The position numbers and the translations under genes are program-made. The notes below the pieces were generated by a model, which was not told where the DNA came from, did not search any database, and saw only the letters and a list, made by a program, of their open reading frames with translations. This document shows, one piece after another, positions 10,290-22,312 of a DNA stretch of 64,000 nucleotides (position 1 is its first letter; the number at the start of each line of letters is the position of its first letter). Source of the stretch: Purpureocillium takamizusanense (lineage: Eukaryota > Ascomycota > Sordariomycetes > Hypocreales > Ophiocordycipitaceae); contig NC_063075.1 of assembly GCF_022605165.1 (NCBI RefSeq), positions 1,736,001 to 1,800,000 of the forward strand, in the 5' to 3' direction.

Positions 10290-13200
10290 CTACCGCAGCG
10301 GTGATCCTTTTCCTGGTGTCCAGCTCACCCCTCCAAATGTCCCTTGCGGCGGAGCAGCCAACCCACTGGTCTTGCGCACTGGCGTTGACGGCGCCGACGT
10401 CCCTGCAACATTTGCCTCTACGGGAAGAGGCGGCGTGTCAGTCCTCTGAACATCCACGTCATCCTTCCTCGGGGGTTTGAAGTTGACGTCTCTGCCAGCG
10501 CGATAGATGTCCTGAAGCATCGGCTCCAGTATGCCCGCATCCTGGAACTCAAGGTACTTCTTATATAGCTTGAGCGCAGTGCGGGAGTCCTCGATAGAGT
10601 CGTGAGTTTCGAGTTGAATGTCCTCTTTGAGTAGATACCACGCCAAAAAAGCCAGCGACAGTTTGCGAAGTCGCGACTTGAGGAAGAAGAGGTCGATCGT
10701 ATCAATAACTTGCGCCTTCGGTACGTGTATGTTAATGACCCGGAAATCCTGCTTCAGCCCGTGGCCCAAGAATTTGCAACCCAAGTTGAGGAGGATCCAA
10801 AGCTTCTTGTACGCTATCTTGAGTGGCAACAAGCTGTGTTTTGAGATGCGCGGGTCAAGATCCTGCTCTGTGATGCCAGAGTAAGACGTGAGGTAGTCCA
10901 CAATGGGCTCTTTGATGGCAATGTAGTCATCGATGAATGGCAGGCCTTCCTTCTCGCCTTGCCCGCGCACCACTGAGGCCCGCGCAAGTGCGTACACTAT
11001 AGGTCGAATCGTTTCTCGTTCGCCATCTGAGTTCATTTCGATTTCTGGCTGACGCACCGCGACGAACTCTGTGTCTAGAGCTAGGATGCTTTGGGGACCA
11101 GGAGTCTCATTTTCGGGATCCAGGATCTCATAGGTCCTGTTCTCGGGGTCCACGTTGGGGCTTATCGCTACGTTAGTATTGTACAAGAAGCGAGATTGTG
11201 GGTGAGTACTGACTTGAGATCCTGGTAGAGCACGGATGTGTCCAAATGGCTCCTCCATTCCATGTCGATCTTATTGTTTGCTTGCTTGACTTGATAGGCC
11301 ACGACCGAGGGAACTTTCCATGACGTATTGAAAGTGAGCGCTTCTTCGGTGCTGACGGAACGAACCAAGAAATCGTTGAAGAGGTGCCATTGGCTTTGGC
11401 CGGGTGATTCTTGCTCAGCGTGCGCAGCTTTGAGTTGATCAGTATCCGTCTCCGGTAGGGCACGTCAGCATGCACTCACTGTTCACCATCGCCACAAGGT
11501 GAGGCTTTTGCGTCTGGCCGCTCTCAATATTTATCGCCATGCCTATAAGCGAGTAGACCATAATGTTATGCATGCCTCGCTGGAGGTGGAGCTTCAGGTC
11601 TTCGCCCTCGTAACAATAAAACTGTCCCTGGTCAACAATGATGCCGATTTCTTCCGGCAGCCAACCAGGGGTTGACCACAGCATTCGGTGATCTGGATTC
11701 GTGATGGCCGTGTTCAGCATCAGAACTGCGGGGATGCTATGTATGGATCTCCGGGTAGCAATGGTCTGGTAGCGTTGGCAACGGCCACACCAGCCCTTCG
11801 ACGTCGTCTCTCTCTCAACACCGCTCTTAAGGACCTGAGAAAAGGTTACGCGAGGCATCTTGTTGTTGCGCCCAGGCGGTTTCTGTCGGCCGGGTGTTAG
11901 CCATGCATGCAGCCCTCGGACGACACAAACCTACATGAGGAGGGTAGAGCAAATCGTTGACGAACGTCGAACCGGGCCGAGTATATTCACTCCTACAGTT
12001 CATGCATCGAATTGAGGTGGTTGCAGACGTTGCCAGGACCTGCAATGTTTCTTAGCTGTTGGCCAATTTATATGACTGCAAGGCCCCTTTACCTGTTCCA
12101 TTGCGATGGACGCTGGAGAGATGCTTCTGTAATCTTGCACAATTCTGTCCAGAAGGAATCGAGTGAGGCCCTGAAGCATGACATTCAACGATGAGCCAGG
12201 CGAGTCCTCTTCAAGCAGCCCTAGTGGAGCAGCTGTGCCGGTCAGCTAGGGTTCATAGTAGTTGACGATCCAGCGCACCAGAAGGATTGTACCTTGCGGG
12301 TGATTACTCAATGTTCTCAACAAATTGGTAGCTTGACAAATCGATCCGTCCGCCTTCTGTAGCATGTCGAACAAGAAGCCAAGTTCACAAAGCAGACACA
12401 ATTCGCTGACACAGGCACTGGCGGCGTGTTGAAGTGCCAGGTTTCGGATCAAGGGGGTAAAATTCATGATTTGAAGAAGCGAGTTGGCGTAAGAGTTGGA
12501 AATATGAATCTCCAAGCCGGAATAACGCGTTTTGTTGTAGAATCTGTTCCGATCAGCAACGTAAAGACAGACAGCTTGGAATCCGGGCTTACCCAAAGTC
12601 AAAATCGTCCACGCCGAACTTGCTATACTTGATTTCAACATTGCGATACATCACGGGAACTTCTGATCTCTTGCTTTCGATCTCAGTTCCTCCCAATAGA
12701 GCTACCGGGTCCTCCACCTTCTCGTCCGAGGCTTTCGTATCAGATTTCGCCGACTCTCGAGCCTTCTCGCTCAAGAACTTGGGTGCTTTGAGGCCAGAGT
12801 TGGCTGATTGGCCGGCATTGCGCGTGTCCTCAGCCTGATTTCGGCGAGTCCTTCGGGTATTTCGACCATACAGCCCGAAATCGGTCGGCTTCAGACTATT
12901 GACGAACTGCGGATCCAGTCTCGCGGGCGGCGCACCTATATCGGACACCGTTTCTGGCCAGGCGGAGGCGAGCACTTCGCGATAATATGGCAAGCCAACG
13001 GAGTTCAAGGGGCTTTGTTGAGTCAGAGGCGACTCGAACTGTAGGTGGCCAGGAAGGACTGGAACTTACGTATCTGGGGTCCATTCTATGGGAGGCAACG
13101 GCTCTTCCGGATTTGCAAATTCCACCGGTGTTGGGAGGTCCACGAAATGAAGCTTCGATGGTGATCCCCAGAGGTGGATGTAACACTCCGGGTCTGTTAG

Positions 13201-14358
13201 AGCAATGGCCTCGCCAGAAGGAGCTATCTCAAACATGCTGAGATAGGTGAGCACATTTGCTTGGCGGACATTACTGGTGTTCGGGTTCATCAGGTCGACC
13301 ACGTGCATTTGACCCGTCTGCGAGACGACAATGCTGGTGGTGAGCATCCTCGGATGCATTCGGACATACGCAGCTCCGGCTGGAAAAGGTATAGGCGGCA
13401 TCGACGACATCTTCTTGATGTCAAACACATTGAGAAAGGGATCCAGCATGTAATTCTGTCCTTGTCGCAGAGAGTAACCACAGGTCACAATGAAGTCGTG
13501 CTGGGCATCCATGTCATTGATCAATGCCGAGTGTGCGTTCCAAGACTTGACCACGGCAAAATTGACAGGATCTAGCAGATTCACGGATCCGTTCTTGGTC
13601 GCCGCACATATATACCGTCCGCGCTTCATGATAGAGTACTGGTGTTCAGTTGGGATCTGGAAGACGTGGTTGTTAGACGCGTTGCGAAATCATCGGTAAC
13701 ATAACCCACCTGCTTGACAACCTCGCCCTTATTGAGGTCAATGACAAGCATTTTGTCTTGAAGGCCGGCGACGAGAATTTCTGCCGTGCCTTTCGATGTG
13801 AAACTCATGCATCGTAAGTCTTTCATGTCGTCGTGTCTATGACAATTAGCCCGCCCGTACACAACACCACGACAAACGAGCAACCTACCGAATATGCCAG
13901 ATCGGCGGGCCTCTTCTCAACGCCATGTGAACATCCTTGGAGCCCAAAACCACGATACCTTTGTCATTCACCAATATCTGTCGTACCGGACCATCGGGGG
14001 TCAAATGCGCTTTGAAGGAAGTGTACCTCTGGAGCTCCGAGCCCAGAAAGGATGTAACGCGACCCTATCTACCTCGTCAGATATTGTAATAGGGAGCACA
14101 GCAATCGGTCGGGAGCTATACATAGTCGTTGCCGGTCCACAGCAGCTCCTGGGAGCTGTCAAACGTCATCGTGGTTACCGGTGTCGGCATCGCGTGGACA
14201 CCCGGGGGCGGGAAGGGAACCCGGGAGACCTATTAGATATTCTCGAGTCAATATTTCCATCGCAGTTCGCTTGCCCTACCGAGGCAAGGCAGAAGGAACA
14301 GATCGATCGCCATCGAACGTCGCGGTAGTGAACATACCTCATCCCAGTCTCCGTCCAT
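10290..14358 (-). CDS. PAN2: PAN2, catalytic subunit of the PAN2-PAN3 deadenylase
   Basis: Removes poly(A) tails from mRNA with PAN3 in the cytoplasm. Twelve exons: 14358-14338, 14229-14122, 14064-13889, 13836-13710, 13656-13070, 13012-12593, 12543-12293, 12232-12093, 12039-11935, 11882-11480, 11427-11214, 11160-10290. Introns are 49-108 nt and the model closes at 1140 residues, normal for the family. The first exon codes only MDGDWDE. An N-terminal WD40-type region (to about 350) is followed by a linker, a ubiquitin-hydrolase-like pseudo-domain (about 470-850) and a DEDD exonuclease domain: LALDTEF (D880, E882), GHGLKQDF (D989), H1037 and D1042. The C-terminal 80 residues are Pro/Gly-rich. 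The last intron has two candidate acceptors; only the distal one (ending 11161) keeps frame with the donor at 11213. Confidence 0.93.
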
Positions 14359-15008
14359 TGTTGCTGACTGGTCATTCTTCGAAAGACCATAGCTCAGAGG
14401 CAGGGTTCACAACGGTACGCGCCCTATGAAGGCTCCGCGACACTGTTAGAGCCTATGCGACTGTCGGTCACCGGACAGTGGTAGTAGCACGTTCGGTGGG
14501 AGTGGACAGATCTGGGCTCCGCGCTGAGGAAGCGCGTCTGGCAGTGGTATCGCGGCAGTTGGCGGGGCAAGCGCCACAGCGTGGTGCGCCGATGAAACTC
14601 CGCTGTTGTCCGGGACCTACCCAGGCTACCCTATACTATACGAAGCACATGTCACTGCAAACTCGCCGCTTCACAAGCTGGAAGGAGTTTCGACCACGGG
14701 CCTAAAAGTCACTCTGCGGGCAACTCTAACAGCGCGAATTCATTTTCAACTACAAGAGCTATACGTTACGTCTCGGTTCGCTAGCCGTCTCTTTGGCGAA
14801 AATGGGGGCTGAGCAGTCTGCTCTCAATTATAGTGTACTTGTGCCGGAACTGCCAATTTGAGGCTCGCTCCCCCGCATGATCCGCGAGGCACGGCACCCA
14901 ACCCGGTTGGCATACAAGATACCCATGCTTACTATACACTCTATAATTCCCAGTTCGAAGTCTGTGGACCATAGTAACATAGTTCGTGCCTTGCGGCTAC
15001 TCTAATGC
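14359..15008. other. Region between PAN2 start and methyltransferase end
   Basis: Contains the PAN2 promoter and leader and the methyltransferase 3' UTR. Frames present are short and mutually overlapping. Nothing else recognised. Confidence 0.5.
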
Positions 15009-15939
15009 TCACGAGATTTGGTACACTATGAATGTAACAGGGTGTGAGTTTTTCCCAAGACTCTCCATCGTACGCGGACCTTCTCTGCTTGCCTCCATGG
15101 CGACTTCCCATTTAGTTCCAGTGAGCATCCCAACATCGTCCCACAGCCTCTGGAAGCTGCTCCTGTCATGCAGGTATACTGAGTTCGGACCCGTGGACAT
15201 GGCTTCCGGCTTTGACGTCCCAACATGTCTGCCATATATAAGGGCATTCCGCGTCCCTGGTTTGAGAAACCCTACTAGACGCTTGCCGATATATAATTGC
15301 TGCGTCCAGTTGAAGAGATGGAAGAAACTGCCTGCGTAAATAATGGTCACCCGGGCCCGCAGGTCGTCCAGCCGGCTATCGTCTGGATCAAGCATGTCGC
15401 CCACGACAAAAGAGGCGCCAAGCCTATCCCTGTCGCGGAAAAGGTCGTAGCCAATGTCAATAAATTTGGGGAGAACGTCTGTGCCGATGAGCTGAGAGCC
15501 TTGGACTCCGTCGGCCCGAAGCTGTCTCAGAACTTGGCCAACACAGCATCCCAGGTCCAGAAAGACGTCTCTGGAACCTGGCACGTTGAGTCTGAAGACA
15601 ATCTGGCGGTAGCAAGGGTCCTGACTGTCAACCAGTCGGAGAAACTTCCATCGACCAACAAACGGGTACCGGGAAATGGCCCATGCTTCTTGCCGCTACG
15701 GGAAACACAGGTATCAGTGGACGGGAGTAAACCCCAGACAAGCCACGGAAGCTGCTTACCACGCGCAGCAGATGACCATCTAGGTCTTCATTGGCGATGT
15801 TGCCATAGGTGCGAAGCAAATCGCGGATGGGACCAAGATCATGAGGCACATCTGGGATGTAGGCCCAGCGCTGCATCTCCATCAGATCCAGGCTGACTGG
15901 CGTTGTCGAAGTAACCGCGGACGGCATTGTTGTTGTCAC
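15009..15939 (-). CDS. SAM-dependent methyltransferase of the fungal secondary-metabolism type
   Basis: Two exons (15939-15760, 15695-15009) around a 64-nt intron give 288 residues. Joining restores the family segment RQEAWAISRYPFVGRWKFL just before the SAM-binding motif VFLDLGCCVGQ (about 104-114), followed by the acidic strand LIGTDVLPKFIDIGYDLFRD and then GDMLD. This layout (start WAYIPD, GRWKFL, LDLGCC) resembles the small fungal class I methyltransferases found in meroterpenoid and other metabolite clusters (AusD-like, from memory). The substrate is unknown. A second ATG lies four codons after the chosen start. No synthase, terpene cyclase or P450 is within the window, so it is either a lone gene or the edge of something else. 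Divergent from a Zn2Cys6 regulator about 1.7 kb away. Confidence 0.8.
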
Positions 15940-17621
15940 TTAGGTGAATTGACTGGTCATCGACGGCCTCTTACGCCACGAAGCGGTGATGATACGAGGT
16001 GAAGTGTCAGCTAGTGAGCACGCGCTCATGATGCAGGCCGGAGATATGATGCATGGGGCGTTGCGAGGCGGCGTGACACAGTGAAGCTGAGCCTGGTCGT
16101 ACACGCCAGATGATCGGAGTTCCTGGTAAGATGGGGCTGGCGACGGGAGCGGTGGTAGAGAGCAGAGAACGGTGGACAGTGTAAGGTCAAGAATAGGCAC
16201 TAAGTGCGCGATTTGGCTGGGGGCAAGGTTGCATTTTAAGGATGCCTCCCTAATGCAAGATCCTTAGGGCCGTTCGGACAACGGGGTCGGCGCGTGTGGA
16301 TGTCGCCCGTCTGCCGGTGATTCCTCACCCGGCATTTGGACCGGGATGCGACCGCGACAAGAATGGAGATTGCCTGGAGAAGGGTGTCTGCGCTTCGGCT
16401 CCTGCCTGGGGAGCCGGGCCCCCAATTTGTCAGTGCTCCCCTGACGGAGACGGTAGTAGAAACAGGAATGACTCGGGAGGGCCGCTGAGGAATGAATGCC
16501 CAAGGGGCCCCAATGGCTTCGACCTGAGAGCTCCGAAGCTGTTGCCGATGAAGAAGCGAGATGGATACGCTTGCTTTCCAGGGCAATTGATGCCCGGCGA
16601 CGAAGGCGATTGAGATGAAGAACGCCTTATGGGCAGCAGCCACCATCTTAAAACTTAAATGTACTGCAGTTGGAGGTACCTTGCCTTCGGAGTACACAAG
16701 TGCGAAGTGACAGTCGTATTGTCGCTCGCGTAACCGGCCTAGTCCGGTACCTCAATACGAAGTACGTAGGCTCAAACCTCGGGATCTTCAGAGGCTGCTG
16801 CCATAGGCCTTCCCAGCAACTGCCAAGCTCCCTCTTCATTTACCACGAAGGGATTTGTTGCGTCTCCCACTGTGCTGTGCATCGCCATAACCATGAACTG
16901 GACATTGCTTTTTTTTTTTGTCTCTGGGCACTTGGGATCGCGGCAGAGCAGCCGGCCGGCTCTGATCAGCCGAGCAGCCACAGACGCCCTCTGGCATGGA
17001 TGTGGCCCCCACACATGCTTACATGCTTATGCTTACAATTACAACAGGGGACCCGGGGGCGGGCTAGCCGGAGTATTGCCGGCCATGCCGAAAAATTCTT
17101 CCACTCCGTGCTCACGCTCAAGAACTCTCTTGGCCAAAACACCCACACGCGTGGCCACGGGGCCGAGTTCTTCCTATTCCGTTGAGCGCGACAGGTCCGT
17201 CGCATTTACCATCATCCGGTCCCAAAGCTCCTGCATGTAAGTCGACACAACACCAGTTGCTTATCGGCAACGCATCAACCCTTCGCAATGCACGGCAAAT
17301 AATTGCTCGGTCGCGCTTCGGCGTAATTGCAGCACATTGCCGTTGTTTGGGTACCCGTTGAGCGACACACCGAACTGACAATGCCTTGCAGCTCGATCAC
17401 GCGCGCGCGCTACACGCCCGTTGCGTGTTCCTCAATCCAGTGGCCGCGAACTAGTATACTCTGCAGGTAGGGTGACGGCGGAGTGACGTGCCTGGACGGA
17501 AGCCCTCTGCTCCAACGCAACGCGAAGCTGTGCTCGATCGCAGCCACCGCGTCACGAATCTGGCGCCGGAAGCTTCCTGACAACCTTGTCGGGATCGACC
17601 ACCCCACACGTACTGGGCATC
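15940..17621. promoter_or_regulatory. Divergent upstream region of methyltransferase and Zn2Cys6 regulator
   Basis: 1.7 kb without a recognisable gene. A poly-T run lies near 16910-16920 and a TACGAAGTAC decamer at 16756-16765. A CG dinucleotide run (GCGCGCGCGC) lies near 17400-17410. A cysteine-containing plus-strand frame at 16296-16613 was considered and not accepted. Regulators of this class often bind CGG triplets; I did not find a convincing spaced CGG palindrome. Confidence 0.4.
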
Positions 17622-19969
17622 ATGGGCCCTGATCGAGAGGGCGAGCCGGACGAGGCGGGTGGCCTTACATACCCGTCTCCGGGTGCGGAGACAATGGATG
17701 CAGGTCCTTTTTATCATGCAAATGCCCGCGACGGAGCTCATGAGCACACCGACCAACCAGAGCACCACGCAGATCAGCATGACCCCGAGGAGGTGCACAC
17801 ACAGGAGCAGGAGCAGGAGCAGGCTTCCATGGCGGCGCAGGAATCAGACACATCGCACCAGCACGTATCTCGGCCCACAAATCTGGAAGAACTTCAGCTC
17901 GCTGCCCAGCTAGGGGATGGTCTGGCTGGCACGTCCATGATGTCCAGTACCGATCCTAGTATGAATGTTGAAGACCACAACATGCGAAACATCATGCCCC
18001 ATCCCGAGCCAGAGCAACATCAAGCCCCTCCGTACGTTCAAGACGCGAATGGTACCGATCACATGGGCCAACATCCTATGCCGGTTCCAGTCGGCCCGCC
18101 AGTCCCGCCTCAGTATCAGGTACAGGACAGTATCCCCCCCCGGAAACGCTCCAAGGTATCCAGAGCTTGTGATGAGTGCCGGCGCAAGAAGATAAAATGC
18201 GATGCACAGTCTGATACAGGCGATAGCCCGTGCTCTAGTTGTGCGCGATCGTCTATTCGATGTCTCTTCAGCCGTGTGCCGCAAAAGCGTGGACCTAGCA
18301 AGGGGTAAGGCACTTCATATGCGCAGAACTCCAGCGCAGAGTCACTGATTATTGGCGCACTAGTTACATCAAAGAGCTTGCGGACCGCATCCATTCCATC
18401 GAGAACAAACTTGAATCCGAAGGGAACCTTTCCCAAGACGACATAGACAAACTCTTCGCCTCAGAGCGCCCACGCAGCCACAGCCAGGTAGGCTCCGGCG
18501 AAGACCCGGGCCGGAAACGACCCTTCTCGAGTATCTCCGTCGGCGACTTCAGCACACCGGTGGTCACTCGGCAAGCGCCGTGGGGCTCGGAGTCCCGATC
18601 TCTCCAGCCAGCGTCCGCTACCTCAGACAGCTTTGCGAATAACTACGCTAGCAACAATGGTTTGGCGCCCCGACCAGAATCCATCAAACCTGACGATGGA
18701 ACGCCTTCAAAAACCCCAGTCGCAAGCATGGACGCATCCATGACTGACGCCGAAGAGCTGCCTAGTATTGATGAGGCGGCGATGGAGGAGTACGTTGACT
18801 AAGCTTCACATTGCACACACGCTTTCCGTCTCGCTAACGGGTCCCATAGTTACCTCGCAAATGTTCAGCCGTTGTATCCGATCCTGCCGAACAGCATGGC
18901 ATCGATGCAGTCGCTACTAGCCCAATGCTCACCAACCTTGCGTACGGCGTTTTCCATCGCGTTGTTATGCGTGGGCCGGAGTATGGCCGCAGATGTGAAG
19001 CAGGCTGACGACCTGCTTGGTGAACTTGAGAGCTCCGACGAGCCAAGAACCCGGGCATCCGAAATTGTCCACGCGCAGACGCTTCTGTTGCTTGCTATTG
19101 ATGCCGACTGGCGGTCGTCCCCGACGCTACCATTCCTCCTAGGCCGGGCTGTTGCGCTGGCCAACTCGATGAACCTATGGCAATCGATTCCCGTTGACAC
19201 GACGGATGCGGACTCGGAAGACCAACTCCGTGTCAAGATATGGTGGACTCTGATCCTGATGGATCGCTGGTACGCTGCGGGGACCGGCAAACCCGCCCTA
19301 ATACCCGACAACAGTGTTGTCGCCAGGCCCGGGCTACAGGCCACTGTGGGTGAGGTGTCTTTCCACTTCATTCGACTTTCGAAACTATTGAACAGAGTGG
19401 CATATGTGATATCAGCGCTGCCACCTGGCACGACTACGGCGGAGACACCCATGGCCACGATTCTCAACGATTACATCGAGAATTATCGGGAAGACCTCCC
19501 GCCACACGTGGATGCTGCATCCTACCCCTTGGTACACCTTGCCTACTGGCATTGCCGTCTTCTGGTGACTCTTTTGACGCCGAGTGCGACAGCCGCGGAT
19601 ACGATGTGGCCGACCAAGGAGCTTGTCAATTTGTTGTCCCTGAACGCCCAACTTCACAGCCCTCTCACCAATCACTTTGTCTCCCTTGCGGCGCTCTCCC
19701 TGAGCCGGCTTGTGAAGTCTGACAACTCCCATGAGGAGGCAGCACAGCTGATCAAAGAGATTACGGAGAAACCCGCCGGCGGCCACTGGGATGGCGCCAA
19801 GGCCAAGCTGGCAGAACAGCTCCGGCCAACATCTTCAGTTGAGGCGACGGCCAGCCAGGGCTTGCAACATCTGGCAGATCTAGCAACGGCACATGAAGGT
19901 ATCGTACCCGGAGAAGGGGAGGTAGCTTTCGGGCCGTCATTGACGTCTGGCTACCTGGAAGTTTCATGA
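17622..19969 (+). CDS. Zn2Cys6 transcription factor, RGT1-like (sugar-response type)
   Basis: Three exons (17622-18304, 18364-18789, 18850-19969), introns 59 and 60 nt, 742 residues. The second donor is taken at GTACGT so that the protein reads MEDYLANVQPLYPILP across the join. The zinc cluster is complete: C183, C186, C193, C204, C207 and C214, in SRACDECRRKKIKCD then SSCARSSIRC, followed by VPQKRGPSKGYIKELADRI, which is the linker and coiled-coil pattern of RGT1-type regulators of glucose transport. The N-terminal 170 residues are His/Gln/Glu-rich and probably disordered. A fungal-specific regulatory domain with the helical middle-homology region fills exon 3. The start is the first ATG; an upstream in-frame TTG is not a start. 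Acts in the nucleus. The target genes cannot be told from sequence. Confidence 0.88.
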
Positions 19970-20710
19970 GAAGCCACTCGGCGTCATCCACAATTGTGGC
20001 TGTAATTGCAACGACAGTGTAAGATATGAGGAGGGTCCCGGGTGTTTCGCGGATGCGAGACCCACAGTCGGCTTATTACCACTACCAAGACAACGACATT
20101 GACAAATGTTATCTCCTTGGAGTTGAGCGAGAAGAAGGAAAGGATGTATTGTGCCCTGTCGCCGGTCGTGGGATTGACTCGCAGAGACTGTGCCGATATT
20201 TGCAATAAAAGTTGTCATCAACCAGAGAACCTGTAACGTAACTCCGATCTGTCTCATGTGTAATATTCCGTGCAGCGTGCAAAAGGCTCGTTCGTGTCTC
20301 ACCTGCAGCATCGTATCGATACGTGCGCAGATCTTCAAACCCTTGCCCTGCCCTCACCCTTGGTCCCTTTTTGTTGGCTAGCTACCTTAGCTTGGCTGGT
20401 GCCCGCCACACGGGGGCCGGGACGAAGAAGACATTACGTAGAACTACTGCTAGTTAACGTAGTGCAGGAAAACCATGCCCTCGACGACTAGCGCTCGTAC
20501 ATGTACATGAACGGCAGCCAGGAGAGGCTAACCTCGAAGCGTGCAAGCCTGGAGGGTTGCTTTCCTGCGTGTTGTCTCTCAATACCCTCACACCTCTCCT
20601 GTTGCTCTGCCGCATCCTACTACTACGTACGTTACGACCACCAACCGCTTTCCACCAGGGGCACACACATAATCAAATCTGCTAGGTCTGGTCAGTGGTC
20701 ACCAAGCATG

Positions 20711-20735
20711 CACGCACGCACGCACGCACGCACGC
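20711..20735. repeat. (CACG)6 microsatellite
   Basis: Six tandem CACG units plus one base, uninterrupted, in intergenic DNA. Confidence 0.95.
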
Positions 20736-20870
20736 GGCGGAGTTCCCACCCCGGAGCGAACGTTTCAATTGCCCCTCCCCGTTCCCGCCTTTCACTCAGG
20801 CACGCGTGGCTCTCATCACCACCATCACGATCATCGTCATCATCATCGTCATTCAGTTGGTGAGACACAT

Positions 20871-20902
20871 ACACACACACACACACACACGCACGCACGC
20901 AC
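20871..20902. repeat. (AC)10 followed by (GCAC)3
   Basis: Ten AC units run directly into three GCAC units. The second part shares its unit with the microsatellite 150 bases upstream. Confidence 0.95.
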
Positions 20903-22312
20903 AAAACGGGCCTGGCAGCGAACCCGCCGCGGGTCCATCCAAACCACGGAATACTTCTAGTAGCGTTGGTCGCCGCCTAGGAAGGCATGCACATGAACAT
21001 GGCATCGTACCCATCCATCCACTGCTTTGCGACTTCCACGGTTTTTTTTTTGTCTTTTCGTGACTGCCGCGACAGCAAGACAACGTACTGAAGCGGCCCC
21101 CTCTCCCCCTTCGCCCTCCCGCGAAATAGTACCTTAGCTACTGCGAGTACAGTATATCTAGGTAGTAGGTCATATGCACGCTGGTGCAGGTCACATTCTA
21201 CGTAGTACTGGCCCATGAGGGGGATGGATGGCACTTTGAACGTGTAAAGTGCGTTGTAGTAGCAGTAGTAGTAGCAGTTGTGGTACTAGTAGCTTACTCC
21301 GTAGCGTCCTCCAGCCGTCAACAGACGGACGGGCTCGGCCGAGATGGCGCCGGAGTCTAAAGAGCCATGGTGTGGAACACACACACACTTTCACAGCGGG
21401 CAGGGCAGGGCAACCGTGCCGCCGCCGCGAGACTAACAAACATGATTACACGTCGTGGCCATCTTTAACCCGTCAAAGGGTCAAGGTAATCGCTGGTGGT
21501 TCATGTATATGATCTGCCCAGAGAAGATCAAGGCGAGCGAGGAGGTCCAAGGCAGAATTCGCGGTGGTGCGTACATGTCAGGGGTGGCAAACCACCCCGG
21601 CTTTCTTTCTATTGCATCTATATGCGAAAAAAAGGAGCCAAATATGAGAATACTCGGGAACCCGGATGTTGATCATGACCGTCAAGGCATCACAAGACAG
21701 AATAAAAGACAAAGGAAAAAGTCATCCCCATCTAGATCCTGTACATCCACGTTTATCGTTGCGCATGCAAGGCCCGAACTCCACAAAAGCAAATTGAACT
21801 CCAGAGTCAAAGGAACCTCTCCGTCAAGATCTGCAGAAACCGCGACCGTGAACGACATCAAGGGAAGCAAGCGCACCCAGAACGGGACGTCAAAGCCATG
21901 AGAAGCAGAAAACTCCGGTATAGCCGGCTCCAGTCTCGAAGCATTTTCGCAACCTGAACACCAAAATCACTCCATACTCGCCCCTTCTTACGGCAAAACG
22001 ATGAATGCGACCGACCACATAACCCCTATAATCTATCTTCAAAGTGAATGTGCTCCCTGCTGGAAATTACCGGAAGAGATGGCACACCCTGCCGGGCAAC
22101 GGGGATGCTAAAGCACCTTGTGGCCATAGTTGCACGGAGAGCGTTTCTGCCGGTGTGCTGATCCGGATTCGCAGGAGAAGAAATCATGCGCGACTCCAAA
22201 GATGAAGTGCCGCAGAAAACCTTGCGCCAGATATTGAGATCCAGACCCTTTTATATGTTCTGCATAATCGCTGGGTATTGTGTGCGGCAAGAGAAAAGGA
22301 ACAAAACCCAAT

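Larger units (their letters stand above)
19970..22312. other. Convergent gene-free region with microsatellites
   Basis: 2.3 kb between the stops of the Zn2Cys6 and copper-fist genes. It holds their 3' UTRs, several simple repeats (20711-20735, 20871-20902, a GTA-rich stretch at 21256-21283) and no recognisable protein or RNA gene. Confidence 0.5.

Noticed and set aside
16296..16613. Cysteine-containing plus-strand frame
   Set aside because: Begins at GTG, lacks a signal peptide and has no supporting splice sites.
20692..20904. Frames across the CACG and AC repeats
   Set aside because: Their length comes from the simple repeat being open in several frames.
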